64,000 bases of DNA from Fulvivirgaceae bacterium JP3-4 (GCA_029309925.1 JARKND010000001.1:1488001-1552000); one strand, 5' to 3'; shown: positions 1 to 9,731, counted from the first letter of the stretch. Translations and numbers: made by a program. The notes: generated by a model from the letters alone, not told the origin.

Positions 1-539
1 ATGCCGTCTGACAGGTTAAGTTTTTCATTACCAGCGACATCCTGTAGCAGAAACGGGATCAACGTGGCGTTGTTTTTCTTCGCAAGCTCCGGAAATATCT
101 TTTGAAATTTAGCAGTGTAATCCTGTCCAAGGTTCGGTGGCACCATCATTCCAGCAATAACAATCTTTACTTTCGGATTTTTAGCCTTCACTTTGTCGAT
201 GATCGTCTGTAAATTTTTATAGGTCTGATCGACCGGCAACCCACGTAATCCATCGTTTGCACCCAGTTCGAGAATGAAAATATCAACGGGCTGCTTCAGG
301 ATCCAGTCGATGCGGGAGACGCCACCGGCCGAAGTCTCTCCGCTCAAACCCGCGTTCACAACTTTTGCAGCTTTGCCATCTTTCGCGAGTTTCTTCTCAA
401 CGAGGGCCGGAAACGCCTCTTCCGGAGAAAGTCCGTAGCCGGCAGTCAGACTGTCGCCAAAAAAAAGAATGACCTTGGGCGCATCAGACGCTTGAAACAC
501 AAATGCCAGGACAATAAAGAGGAGTTTCTTAACGACCAT
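1..539 (-). CDS. tesA: TesA-like SGNH/GDSL esterase (arylesterase/lysophospholipase), 3' end cut by window
   Basis: Translation of the minus strand from the ATG at 539 gives a short hydrophobic signal-like start (MVVKKLLFIVLAFVFQ) followed by the SGNH block I motif FFGDSLTAGYG. Block II is seen as a Gly in SGETSAGG and block III as GANDGLRG (GxND). The block V Asp-x-x-His lies beyond the window edge, so the gene is partial (about 179 residues seen). The family hydrolyses acyl esters and thioesters in the periplasm. It is divergent from ybbA/ybbP, the same neighbourhood as E. coli tesA-ybbA-ybbP, and this supports the name. Family assignment is firm; the substrate is inferred. Confidence 0.88.
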   Translation of the reverse strand, partial: MVVKKLLFIVLAFVFQASDAPKVILFFGDSLTAGYGLSPEEAFPALVEKKLAKDGKAAKVVNAGLSGETSAGGVSRIDWILKQPVDIFILELGANDGLRGLPVDQTYKNLQTIIDKVKAKNPKVKIVIAGMMVPPNLGQDYTAKFQKIFPELAKKNNATLIPFLLQDVAGNEKLNLSDG

Positions 540-622
540 GTACTAAAATCAGTTTACATTTATATTCCTGAAACAATTTTCGTGCAATAACGATTTAGTT
601 TAAGTAGTTGAATCGCAAAAAA

Positions 623-1321
623 ATGTCACAAACCGTCCTCCAGGCTGAAAATCTAACAAAAATTTATCGTTCTGCCGAAAGAGACCTGGTCGTTCTCGAT
701 CATATCTCATTTGCCGTTGAACAGGGGAACTCTATTTCAATCATCGGACCTTCAGGAAGCGGTAAGACCACGCTGCTCGGTTTGTGTGCCGGGCTGGACA
801 CGCCTTCTTCCGGGACAATCTCGCTCATGGGTTTTAAACTTAACAACATGAGCGAAGATGATCGGGCGTATATCCGCAATCAGTACGTGGGTTTTGTGTT
901 CCAGAATTTTCAGCTGCTTTCAACGCTGACGGCTTTGGAAAACGTGATGGTACCACTCGAGCTGCGTGGCGAACGCAATGTCATGAACAAGGCTAAGGAA
1001 CTTCTGCATCGTGTGGGGTTAGGCGATCGGGTTCACCATTATCCGTCACAGCTTTCAGGTGGAGAGCAGCAGCGTGTTGCGATGGCCCGCGCCTTCATAA
1101 CGGATCCGAAAATCCTTTTTGCGGATGAGCCCACAGGAAATCTTGATGAAGAAAACGCTACACATATTACCGAACTTCTTTTTAATCTGAACAAGGAACA
1201 GGGGACAACCCTTGTGCTCGTTACGCACAACCTTGACCTCGCACAACGCACGCAACGCATCCTGCGCATGAAAGGTGGAAAACTGGTTCAGGATGTTTAT
1301 AGTCCATCGATAGCACGATAG
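623..1321 (+). CDS. ybbA: ABC transporter ATP-binding protein, YbbA/LolD type
   Basis: ATPase subunit of a MacB/LolCDE-type mechanotransmission ABC system. Counting from the ATG at 623, Walker A is GPSGSGKT (residues about 42-49), the signature LSGGE about 144-148, Walker B ILFADEP about 164-170 and the switch His about 202. The ATG at 623 (MSQTVLQAENLTKIY) is preferred over an in-frame TTG at 608 that only adds five residues directly after a stop codon. It is followed five bases later by a large FtsX-family permease, so the two form one operon. Divergence from the tesA-like gene makes YbbA the best match within the LolD/YbbA group. The transported substrate is unknown. Confidence 0.9.
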   Translation: MSQTVLQAENLTKIYRSAERDLVVLDHISFAVEQGNSISIIGPSGSGKTTLLGLCAGLDTPSSGTISLMGFKLNNMSEDDRAYIRNQYVGFVFQNFQLLSTLTALENVMVPLELRGERNVMNKAKELLHRVGLGDRVHHYPSQLSGGEQQRVAMARAFITDPKILFADEPTGNLDEENATHITELLFNLNKEQGTTLVLVTHNLDLAQRTQRILRMKGGKLVQDVYSPSIAR

Positions 1322-1326
1322 ATCCC

Positions 1327-3894
1327 ATGATCGAATACATCATCAAGATCAAACGTAAGACGAAGACGATCTTCACTGATCGCTGGGTTTGGCGGATGGC
1401 CTGGCGGGATGCACGGCACAACTACTCACGTCTTATCCTTTTCACTGCCTCACTCATAACCGGTATCGCAGCCGTTGTTGCACTCGACTCTCTCAACCGT
1501 TCACTTCAGAATGATATCGACAACAACGCAAAAGAATTGCTGGGCGCTGACCTGGTGGTAACAGGTGACAAAAAATTCGCTCCTGAAGTAAAGACCTTTT
1601 TTGATTCGCTCAAATATCCGCAAGCTTCGGAAGCAGATATGGCTTCCATGGTGTTGTTTCTGCACAACGGGCAGTCGCGACTGATACGACTTGTAGCACT
1701 GCGTGGGAATTTCCCTTTCTATGGTGAGATTGAAACGCAGCCTGCGAATGCCTATAGAAAAGTGAAACGCGGCAGGTACGCCATGCTTGATGAAACGCTC
1801 GCGAGTCAGTATGAGGTCAGTTCGGACGATTCCCTTCGCATTGGAAACTCGGTTTTCAAAGTTGCAGGGGTCGTAAAAAAAATTCCGGGAGGAGGAGGCA
1901 TCATGACAACTTTCACGCCCTCGGTCTACATCTCGCTTGACGATCTCGATTCTACAGGGCTTGTGCAGTTTGGGAGTCGTGTAAACTACAAGCAGTATTT
2001 TAAGATCTATTCCGAAAAGCAAAAGGCGGCCACCGTTGAAAAAATCCGTCCGCTTCTGCGCAAACATGGTTATCGGTTTGATACGGTTGAAGAGCGCAAG
2101 CAAGATCTGGGCGAAGGTTTTCAGTCTATCTATCGCTTCTTCTCATTGCTGGCATTCATTGCTTTGATTCTGGGATGTATCGGTGTTGCAAGCTCAGTTC
2201 ATATTTATGCGCGTGAAAAGCGTGAGGAAGTGGCCGTGTTGCGCTGCGTTGGATCCTCAGGATGGCAGGCTTTCAACATTTTTTTCATCCAGATCTTTCT
2301 CCTGGGAATAATCGGAAGCATCATTGGATCGGTGCTGGGCGTAAGCATCCAGCAGCTGATTCCATTCTTCCTTGAGGGCGTGATCCCCTTCGAATTGACA
2401 TTTGCAATTTCCTGGCAGTCACTCGCGCTCGGCCTGCTCATTGGAACGGTGGTGTCCATTCTTTTCTCGATACTTCCGCTTGTGGGTGTTCGCTTCGTTC
2501 CACCGCTGACAGTGTTACGCACGGATTCCCAGCCTGTGCGTGTATTTTCAAAAACAAAAATCACTGCTATCGTTCTGATCGCACTGTTTCCGATGGCTTT
2601 TGCTGCCATTCAAACGAAGAGCATCATGACGGGTGGAATGTTTTTCCTTGGCCTGGTGGCTGCGTTGGGGTGCCTCGCAGGAGTGGCGGTCATTCTCTTG
2701 ATGATCGTGCGCAAATTTTTTCCGCATAGAGCAGGCTTCATCTGGCGTCATTCGCTGTCAAGTTTGTTTCGCCCTAACAATCAGACGCGTGTATTGATGG
2801 TGACGATCGGGCTTGGCGCATTCATCATTTCCACACTGAACATTGTTGAGCAGAGCATGCTTGGCCAGGTAGAGTTCACCGGCCAGGAAAACCAGAGCAA
2901 CACGATCTTGTTTGACATCCAGCCGTCTCAGAAAGATGGCGTTGTCAAATTAATGAATGATAACAAGCTGAAGGTAAACCAGGTGGTGCCGATCATCACT
3001 TGCCGCCTGAGTGAACTCAAAGGGAGAACTGTCGATTCACTGCAGCGCGACACTTCCGATCGCGTTCCAAACTGGGCGCTGACGCGTGAATACCGTGTTA
3101 CCTACAGGGGTTCGCTCCATCATTCAGAGGAACTGATCAAAGGGAAAGTGCAGTATAAAAGTGCTGTCAACGATTCGATCTTTGTCACCATCTCCGAAGG
3201 CATGGAGGAAAATCTCGAAGTGAAGATCGGAGACTCACTGGTGTTTGATGTGCAGGGTGTGCCTGTAAAAGCCTACATAAGCGGTGTACGTAAAGTGGAC
3301 TGGCCGAAAGATCCACCAAACTTCATTTTCGTGTTTCCGAATGGTGTGCTGGAAGGAGCTCCGCAAATCTACGTTACGGCTACACGCATCGATGATCAGC
3401 AGCAGGCGAATCGCTTTCAGCAGGAACTTGTTATGCAGTTTCCAAACGTATCGTTGATAGATCTGAGACTGATCCTTGGCACCATCAACGACCTGTTTGA
3501 CAAACTTGGGTTGATCATTCGTTTTCTTGCGCTGTTTAGTATAGTGACAGGGTTGGTAGTGCTTGCGGGGGCTGTGATCAACAGTAAATTCGTGCGGATC
3601 AAGGAAAATGTTTTACTGCGCACTGTCGGGGCGCGAACCAGGCAAATCACCCAGATTACGTTAATTGAATATGCTTACCTCGGATTGTTCTCTGCCCTTA
3701 CCGGCATGATTCTGTCGCTGGGTGGGGGATGGCTGCTGACTAAATTTTTCTTTGAAATCACTTTTGCCTTTGACTGGATTGAACTTCTGACGATTGGATT
3801 TGGTGTCATCATTTTGACGATGGCGATCGGATGGTTTAATTCGCGGGAAGTGATCACAACACCACCGCTTCAGGTGCTTCGGAAAGAGAGCTAA
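1327..3894 (+). CDS. ybbP: ABC transporter permease, YbbP/FtsX family
   Basis: 855-residue inner-membrane permease. It has an N-terminal membrane segment (about 35-55), a periplasmic domain, three helices around 265-390 with the FtsX-type EKREEVAVLRCVGSS motif, a second block of helices (about 410-505), another periplasmic domain, and a last FtsX block (about 720-850) ending in PPLQVLRKES. Two FtsX modules in one chain is the YbbP architecture (E. coli YbbP is about 800 residues). It starts five bases after ybbA. The pair probably extracts or exports a lipid-like or hydrophobic substrate using energy from YbbA; that role is inferred from family and neighbourhood. Confidence 0.88.
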   Translation: MIEYIIKIKRKTKTIFTDRWVWRMAWRDARHNYSRLILFTASLITGIAAVVALDSLNRSLQNDIDNNAKELLGADLVVTGDKKFAPEVKTFFDSLKYPQASEADMASMVLFLHNGQSRLIRLVALRGNFPFYGEIETQPANAYRKVKRGRYAMLDETLASQYEVSSDDSLRIGNSVFKVAGVVKKIPGGGGIMTTFTPSVYISLDDLDSTGLVQFGSRVNYKQYFKIYSEKQKAATVEKIRPLLRKHGYRFDTVEERKQDLGEGFQSIYRFFSLLAFIALILGCIGVASSVHIYAREKREEVAVLRCVGSSGWQAFNIFFIQIFLLGIIGSIIGSVLGVSIQQLIPFFLEGVIPFELTFAISWQSLALGLLIGTVVSILFSILPLVGVRFVPPLTVLRTDSQPVRVFSKTKITAIVLIALFPMAFAAIQTKSIMTGGMFFLGLVAALGCLAGVAVILLMIVRKFFPHRAGFIWRHSLSSLFRPNNQTRVLMVTIGLGAFIISTLNIVEQSMLGQVEFTGQENQSNTILFDIQPSQKDGVVKLMNDNKLKVNQVVPIITCRLSELKGRTVDSLQRDTSDRVPNWALTREYRVTYRGSLHHSEELIKGKVQYKSAVNDSIFVTISEGMEENLEVKIGDSLVFDVQGVPVKAYISGVRKVDWPKDPPNFIFVFPNGVLEGAPQIYVTATRIDDQQQANRFQQELVMQFPNVSLIDLRLILGTINDLFDKLGLIIRFLALFSIVTGLVVLAGAVINSKFVRIKENVLLRTVGARTRQITQITLIEYAYLGLFSALTGMILSLGGGWLLTKFFFEITFAFDWIELLTIGFGVIILTMAIGWFNSREVITTPPLQVLRKES

Positions 3895-3936
3895 TCTGCA
3901 GAATTTCGTTATCTTGTCCCTGCTACTTAATGGTGT

Positions 3937-6900
3937 ATGGCCCGGTACGTTGTGTTTCTTGTGTTGTGTGCTTCCAACATCCTTTTTGCACAGGACAATT
4001 CGCTCACTTTCATTGAAAACAAGAATCAATGGTCTCGCGATGTGCATTTTGGTGCCCTTGTGAATGGCGGCCAAATTCGGATCGGTGCGGGTTATTTTGC
4101 CTATCAACTAATCGACAATCAGGCGCTTGAGGCAAACCACCTCCAGACACACCTGCACACCAAGCCGGATGGGCCTTCTATCGAAAACGTTAAAGGCCAC
4201 CTGGTACGTGCCATGTTTGTCGGCTCCAACTTGATGGCTACTGCAATGCCTTTCGGCAGAACAGAAGAGTACTGGAATTTTTATCTTGGAAATGACCCGT
4301 CACGCTGGGCAAGTCACGCATTTGGATATAAGGGCTTGCTGTACGATGATCTGTACACAGGCATTGACCTGAAAATTTATTCTTCCGGTGAAAATGTGAA
4401 GTATGATTATCTCGTGGCGCCTTATGCAGACCCGTCACAAATTGCTGTACGGTATGAAGGTGCTGAAAGCATCGCGGTCGAAAATGGCAACCTCTACATC
4501 CACACAACACTTGGAGATATCATCGAGAAACGTCCTGTAGCCTGGCAATTCATTGATGGCGTAAAAAACGAAGTAGAAGTGTCCTATCACCTCGATAAGG
4601 ACCTTGTTACGTTTTGCTTTCCCCGCGGCTACGACCCATGCTACGAACTCACGATCGATCCATTACTGATTTTTTCAACATACTCCGGCTCAACCGCTGA
4701 CAACTGGGGAAGCACGGCAACTCCAGGCGAGCACGGCAACCTGTACTCTGCAGGTGTTACCAGCCAGGGACTCGGTGGAGAATTTCCAACTACCAGTGGT
4801 GCATTCCAGCGTGCGAACGGAGGAGACTGGGATATTGGGATATTGAAGTATGATTCTCTCGGAAAAAAGCTTCTGTATTCAACACTTCTCGGTGGGGGAA
4901 GCGCTGAATCTCCACACAGCCTGGTGATGAACAGCAATGAAGAACTGATCGTGCTCGGCACAACAAGCTCACTAAACTTTCCGACATCATCTGATGCTTT
5001 TTCGAGGGACTTCAGTGGTGGTGATCTCACGAACCATGTGATCCTTTACCCCTTCGGTTCAGATATTTTTATCACGCGGTTTAACCGTGATGGCACAGCG
5101 GTACTCGCATCAACTTATCTGGGCGGTTCGAGCAATGATGGGCTCAATGGTCAGTCAAGCCCGCTGGTAAGAAATTATGGTGATCATTTGCGTGGTGACG
5201 TAATTGCAGACCTGGAGGGAAATATTTACATCAGTACGGTTACGGAATCAGAAGATTTTCCGATCGTCAATGGGTTCTCATCACATTATAATGGCGGAGT
5301 AACAGATGCCCTCGTTGTAAAAATGGATGCCGACTTGTCAACAATAAAATGGAGCAATTACCTCGGGGGTGCTGGCGCTGATGCGTCTTATTCGATTAAG
5401 CTTGACAAAGACAACAACCTCTTTGTTGCCGGAGGCACGACCAGTACGGATTTTCCTTATGCATCCTATTCGTTCCCGAAAAATACGTACGACTCAGTCT
5501 TTAACGGAGAGGTAGATGGATGGATTGCAAAGCTCAGACACGATGGGGCTCGAATCACGAACTGCACCTACACCGGTACAGCGCTTTATGACCAGATCTA
5601 TTTCATGGATCTGAATACAGCCGAGGAAGTGTATGTTTATGGACAAACTACTTCGACAGCTTTTCCAATCTCTCAAGGCATCTACAACCGCCCTAACAGC
5701 GGACAATTTCTGCAGAAGTTGAAAAACGACCTGAGCGGACTGGAATTTTCTACTGTCTTCGGGTCTGGTCGCGCACGCCCCGACATTTCTCCAACTGCAT
5801 TCCTTGTCAATGACTGCGGGATCATCTACATGAGTGGCTGGGGGGGAACAGTTCTCAATCGCCAGGTTGGCGGATGGGAAACCAGCACGCTGGGACTGCA
5901 GGTGAGTGCCGATGCCTTTCAGCGCACAACAACCGGTAATGATTTCTACTTTATCGTGTTGTATGATGATGCCAAAGGTTTTCTCTACGGAACATTTCTT
6001 GGCGGCAACCAGTCGTTCACGCATGTTGATGGTGGAACGAGTCGATTTGACAAACGCGGCACGGTGTATCATGCTGTCTGCGCGGGCTGCAGGGCAGGAA
6101 CAGGGGTGGCAAAATCAGATTTCCCAACAACAGCGGGAGCATGGTCACGAACAAACCGTAGTACAAACTGTAACAATGCAGCGTTCAAGTTTGACCTGAG
6201 TTCGCTGCGCGCAATTATCCGGACAAACAGTCCGAAAAGAGATTTTCCCGGGCTCACGCACGTGTGCATGCCTGAGAAGATCTTGTTTGAGAACAAAAGT
6301 ATTGGCGGGCAGATTCACGAGTGGACGATGGGAGATGGCAACTTCTATTCGAAAACCGACACGGCCGCGTTTATTCACGAATACAAAAAGGAAGGTCTGT
6401 ACCTTGTGAAGCTTAAGATCATCGATGAACGTACTTGCAAGGGTATCGATTCAACATTTACCTATGTGAAGGTCGACAAACGAATAGGGAGGGGCCCCGC
6501 TGATGAAGACATATGTTTTGATGAAAGGCATCAGCTGAAGGCGGTTGGCGGAGTTTCCTACGCATGGTCAAGCGAAGACGGTCAGTTTACTTCTGCGGAA
6601 GCACAGCCTTTCGTCAGTCCGAAAGATACGTTGCAGTACTATGTCGAGATTACTGAAGCAACCGGATGTGTTACGAAAGATACCGTTAAGGTCAGTGTGA
6701 TACCGGGAATCAATCCATCGTTTACTTACAACCGTGTTTCTTCCTGCGCGGGAAAACTACTTCTTGAAGTAAAAAGTTTTACCGATAGTCTGAATGCACA
6801 AGATATCGTGTTCTTTGATTTTGGTGATGGCAGCACTTCTGATCAACCGGAAACGGTTCATGAATTTACGGAAGGCGGCATCTTCCAGGTCCGCCTTGTC

Positions 6901-7227
6901 ACAAATCGTGTTGACTGTGTTGTCGAGCAGGTTGAAAGTATTCCGATGTTTCGTGTTATAGCGCCAAACGTGATCACGCCCGGCATTAAAGATGACATCA
7001 ATGACTACCTGGAAATCCAATATGGTGAAGAGGCTGGCGTCCGGCCTTCTGATTTTGGATTGAAAGTTTCGCTTACGGCCTACAACCGATGGGGCCGCAT
7101 CCTCTTTCACGATGACGACTATCAATACAACTGGCCAAACACGGATCTCGCGTCAGGTGTTTATTATTATGATGTCAAGGTGGAGGGACATTCAGAATGT
7201 AAAAGCTGGGTGCACATAGTGAAATGA
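3937..7227 (+). CDS. Giant secreted SBBP beta-propeller/PKD protein with T9SS type B sorting domain
   Basis: 1096 residues. A signal peptide (ARYVVFLVLCASNILFAQ) is followed by an N-terminal domain starting FIENKNQW, typical of DUF7948-like modules that precede SBBP repeats. Residues about 250-760 hold many repeats of the form YSTLLGGGS / STYLGGSSNDG / DFPTT, forming a beta-propeller-like region. One or two PKD-like domains follow (DGNFYS, FDFGDGSTSD). The C-terminus (APNVITPGIKDDIND ... YNRWGRILFHDDDYQYNW ... ASGVYYYDVK) is the gliding-motility-associated type B sorting signal. It is therefore predicted to be exported by T9SS to the cell surface or medium, probably as an adhesin or structural protein. 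The exact ligand is unknown. Confidence 0.88.
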   Translation: MARYVVFLVLCASNILFAQDNSLTFIENKNQWSRDVHFGALVNGGQIRIGAGYFAYQLIDNQALEANHLQTHLHTKPDGPSIENVKGHLVRAMFVGSNLMATAMPFGRTEEYWNFYLGNDPSRWASHAFGYKGLLYDDLYTGIDLKIYSSGENVKYDYLVAPYADPSQIAVRYEGAESIAVENGNLYIHTTLGDIIEKRPVAWQFIDGVKNEVEVSYHLDKDLVTFCFPRGYDPCYELTIDPLLIFSTYSGSTADNWGSTATPGEHGNLYSAGVTSQGLGGEFPTTSGAFQRANGGDWDIGILKYDSLGKKLLYSTLLGGGSAESPHSLVMNSNEELIVLGTTSSLNFPTSSDAFSRDFSGGDLTNHVILYPFGSDIFITRFNRDGTAVLASTYLGGSSNDGLNGQSSPLVRNYGDHLRGDVIADLEGNIYISTVTESEDFPIVNGFSSHYNGGVTDALVVKMDADLSTIKWSNYLGGAGADASYSIKLDKDNNLFVAGGTTSTDFPYASYSFPKNTYDSVFNGEVDGWIAKLRHDGARITNCTYTGTALYDQIYFMDLNTAEEVYVYGQTTSTAFPISQGIYNRPNSGQFLQKLKNDLSGLEFSTVFGSGRARPDISPTAFLVNDCGIIYMSGWGGTVLNRQVGGWETSTLGLQVSADAFQRTTTGNDFYFIVLYDDAKGFLYGTFLGGNQSFTHVDGGTSRFDKRGTVYHAVCAGCRAGTGVAKSDFPTTAGAWSRTNRSTNCNNAAFKFDLSSLRAIIRTNSPKRDFPGLTHVCMPEKILFENKSIGGQIHEWTMGDGNFYSKTDTAAFIHEYKKEGLYLVKLKIIDERTCKGIDSTFTYVKVDKRIGRGPADEDICFDERHQLKAVGGVSYAWSSEDGQFTSAEAQPFVSPKDTLQYYVEITEATGCVTKDTVKVSVIPGINPSFTYNRVSSCAGKLLLEVKSFTDSLNAQDIVFFDFGDGSTSDQPETVHEFTEGGIFQVRLVTNRVDCVVEQVESIPMFRVIAPNVITPGIKDDINDYLEIQYGEEAGVRPSDFGLKVSLTAYNRWGRILFHDDDYQYNWPNTDLASGVYYYDVKVEGHSECKSWVHIVK

Positions 7228-7236
7228 TTCTGACTT

Positions 7237-8481
7237 TCATTTGTTCCGACCATACAAATCATCGTAGGTCAGCATATTGGTGGCGGATGACCGCTTAAAA
7301 ATTCCAACCTGAAACAGTAACGCAACTGCCATCAAAGTGAACATGGCGATATAACCGATTGTGGTGAAAATCGGGCTGAAATTCGCGAGACCCCTATACG
7401 CAATGAGGTCATAGGAAAAAACAACTACGCCCATGAAAACGCACGTTACAATAAGCCACGCGCCCTGGCGATCGTAGACCACCGCACGAACCAGGATGTA
7501 AACAATGTAGAGCAGCAGTGCACCAGCGAACGAGAGATATACGGGCAGGAATTGAGTAAAAATCGCAGCTTCAAAGAACGCTGCAATCGCAATGAAAACA
7601 AGATTGCAAAAACAGAACAAATATTTAAACACAGCATTGACATCGTCTTTAAATAGACTGCCCACAAAAAGCATCGAGATCATCATCACCGAAAACAGTC
7701 CGATGTATTCAATTTTGACGGCCACTTCCCACGGAAAATCCGGAAAGTAATGAATGGCAAGATACTGGTTGGAGAAAGCTTCACGGATACTCCAGGCGAG
7801 GCTTAACAACGCAAACAGAATGGCTGACTCAGACTTGTAAAGAAGAAAAACGAATACGAACGCTAAAAATAAAACCGCAAGGCTGACCACAAGGGTGAGC
7901 GTGCTGGTCATTGAAATGGATTCACGAAAAAGCATTTCACTTTGGTCGCCCACATAAATTGATTCGCGTATCCCCCCAATAGCATGACTGAAGTTAGAGA
8001 CTTGTAATACTAAAGTAAGCGTGTCCGAAGTTGCTGGCAGAACAACAGTTCTTGGTAACCACTGTGGCTTTGATTCCTCCCTGGATTCACCTACGATTCC
8101 ATTGCTGGAAATAACTTGTCCATTTGCCCACAGCCGGTAAGCCGAATAACAGTGTGGAATTTGCAGCGCAAGCGGTTGGTTCGAAGGAACGACAAGTTTC
8201 AGCCGATACGTTGCAAAGCCGAAGTTCTGAGTGCCGGACGACACATTCCATGCTGACGGAAAATCAGCGAAATCTTTTGGCTGCGAACCCATCGTTCGAA
8301 AATCAGAAGGCGAAATCAGCTGGCTCATGTACAACTCCCATTCGCCATCGAGTGGCAGCGGCCCATCGGTAAAAACGTGGGCTGTCAGGTCTGCAAAGCC
8401 TTTCTGCAGAGGGATCTGTGCATGCGAAATTGCTGAAAACAAGACGAAGAAGATCGTCAGGTATCGTTGGGCGTTTTTCAC
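7237..8481 (-). CDS. 7TM-DISM receptor-like membrane protein without output domain
   Basis: 414 residues. A signal peptide ending ISHAQ is followed by an extracytoplasmic jelly-roll sensor domain (about 25-190) with the DGEWELYMSQLISPSDF region typical of 7TMR-DISMED2-like domains. Seven hydrophobic segments follow (about 200-400). The protein ends about 20 residues after the last helix (TNMLTYDDLYGRNK), so no kinase, cyclase or DNA-binding domain is present. The start codon is GTG. Its 3' end faces the T9SS protein gene across nine bases. It may signal through a partner or be a carbohydrate-binding membrane protein; the function is inferred only from domain family. Confidence 0.75.
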   Translation of the reverse strand: MKNAQRYLTIFFVLFSAISHAQIPLQKGFADLTAHVFTDGPLPLDGEWELYMSQLISPSDFRTMGSQPKDFADFPSAWNVSSGTQNFGFATYRLKLVVPSNQPLALQIPHCYSAYRLWANGQVISSNGIVGESREESKPQWLPRTVVLPATSDTLTLVLQVSNFSHAIGGIRESIYVGDQSEMLFRESISMTSTLTLVVSLAVLFLAFVFVFLLYKSESAILFALLSLAWSIREAFSNQYLAIHYFPDFPWEVAVKIEYIGLFSVMMISMLFVGSLFKDDVNAVFKYLFCFCNLVFIAIAAFFEAAIFTQFLPVYLSFAGALLLYIVYILVRAVVYDRQGAWLIVTCVFMGVVVFSYDLIAYRGLANFSPIFTTIGYIAMFTLMAVALLFQVGIFKRSSATNMLTYDDLYGRNK

Positions 8482-8570
8482 TGTCAGGTAAATAACGCTG
8501 AAAAGTTAGTGATTTGATCCTCACGAATGACACGCCACCAACCATTCGCGAACCTCCTATGTAAGGTTTT

Positions 8571-8585
8571 TGCGGGCACCCCGCA
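8571..8585. other. Small GC-rich hairpin between receptor and ligase genes
   Basis: TGCGGG-CAC-CCCGCA forms a six-base-pair stem with a three-base loop, flanked by T- and A-rich bases. It lies in the 160-base gap upstream of the receptor gene and downstream of the ligase gene, both on the minus strand. There is no clear U-run, so terminator function is uncertain. I see nothing else in this gap. Confidence 0.4.
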
Positions 8586-8641
8586 CAAAATGCTGGCAGA
8601 TCGCTACGGCACCGCTTTTCCTTGGAGCAAGTACAGCAAGG

Positions 8642-9664
8642 CTATGAAAGAATTTGACCCTTTTTTGATTTTTTTAATCTCGTGTTTTTTCTCGCAGGTG
8701 TCATATGCCGGGGAGATTCCAGGTGATCAGCTTCGGCTGCGCTCTTGTCAATCCTCAGGCCCATGAACACCGGATGTCGTAGAATTCCACCTTGAGTGAT
8801 CTCTGTAAACTTGATGTTACAAACAAGTTTTGGGTCAACCCAGGTAACTGGAGTATTCACCGGCACCTTGACATCGAATGGAGAAGTTGATTTTTTCAAC
8901 GGCTGAAGTTTTTTGTAAAGATCGGTGAGCGTTTTTTGGTTGAAGCCGGTTCCCGTATGACCGATGTATTTAAGTTTTCCTTTTTCGCGGATGGCAAGGA
9001 TCAGCGCTCCGAAATTTGTGCGCGATCCGCGCGGTTCCGTATAACCCGCGATGATCGCCTCCTGAATGTTGTGGTTCTTGATCTTGAGCCAGTCGGTGCT
9101 GCGTTTACCCGGATAATACTGGCTTAGTGCCCGCTTGGCGATGATACCTTCGAGATCCATTTCGCGGGCAGCGTTGAAGAAGTTTATCCCTTCTTCGGCA
9201 ACGTGCTCCGCAAACCGAAGCATCGGACTCTCCGGCAAGAGTTGTTTCAAAAGACGCTTCCGCTCCAGCAGCGGTTGTGATATGATAGGCTTGCCGTCAA
9301 TCATCAGGCAATCGAAGACATAGTAGACAAGCGTACCCTTCCTGAGTTCTCCGTACTGTTGAAGCTTTTGAAAATCCGGTTTGTTTGATTCGTTGAATAC
9401 TACAATTTCACCATCAAGCACTACGTCATGCCTGATCTTTTTCAAGGCCTCAGCGATTGCCGGGTAAAGCGATAGGAAGGAGAGACCGTTGCGCGAGTAA
9501 AGTGCCACATCGGATTTTTTTACTTCAGCGATTGCCCGATATCCGTCCCATTTGATTTCAAAGATCCAATCCGCATTGTCAAACGGTTCGTCTGTCAATG
9601 TAGCGAGCATCGGCCGGTGGAATTTCGTCAACTTCACTTTGTCTTTTGAGCGCACTGACTTCAT
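8642..9664 (-). CDS. Stand-alone ATP-dependent DNA ligase (LigD ligase-domain type)
   Basis: 340 residues. The adenylation motif I is FEIKWDGYRA (nucleotidyl lysine at about residue 37), with LYSRNG (motif Ia), VLDGEIVVF (motif III), EGIIAKR (motif IV) and DWLKIKNH (motif V). The C-terminal OB-fold region includes GTGFNQKTL and VCNIKFTEITQGGILRHPVF. The length and motifs match the ligase module of bacterial LigD, without the polymerase and phosphoesterase modules. No Ku gene is visible in the window. It probably seals nicks or supports end joining with partners encoded elsewhere. The last 25 residues are lysine/arginine rich. It is divergent from the DUF4142 gene. Confidence 0.87.
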   Translation of the reverse strand: MKSVRSKDKVKLTKFHRPMLATLTDEPFDNADWIFEIKWDGYRAIAEVKKSDVALYSRNGLSFLSLYPAIAEALKKIRHDVVLDGEIVVFNESNKPDFQKLQQYGELRKGTLVYYVFDCLMIDGKPIISQPLLERKRLLKQLLPESPMLRFAEHVAEEGINFFNAAREMDLEGIIAKRALSQYYPGKRSTDWLKIKNHNIQEAIIAGYTEPRGSRTNFGALILAIREKGKLKYIGHTGTGFNQKTLTDLYKKLQPLKKSTSPFDVKVPVNTPVTWVDPKLVCNIKFTEITQGGILRHPVFMGLRIDKSAAEADHLESPRHMTPARKNTRLKKSKKGQILS

Positions 9665-9731
9665 TGGTAATCAATTTCCAGTGAAAGCATTATCAAATTT
9701 TCGGGCCTTGCAAAAAGGCCGGTCGCTTCGG

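Noticed and set aside
8642-9664. Complete LigD-Ku end-joining system
   Set aside because: Only the ligase module is present and no Ku or polymerase domain is encoded in the window.
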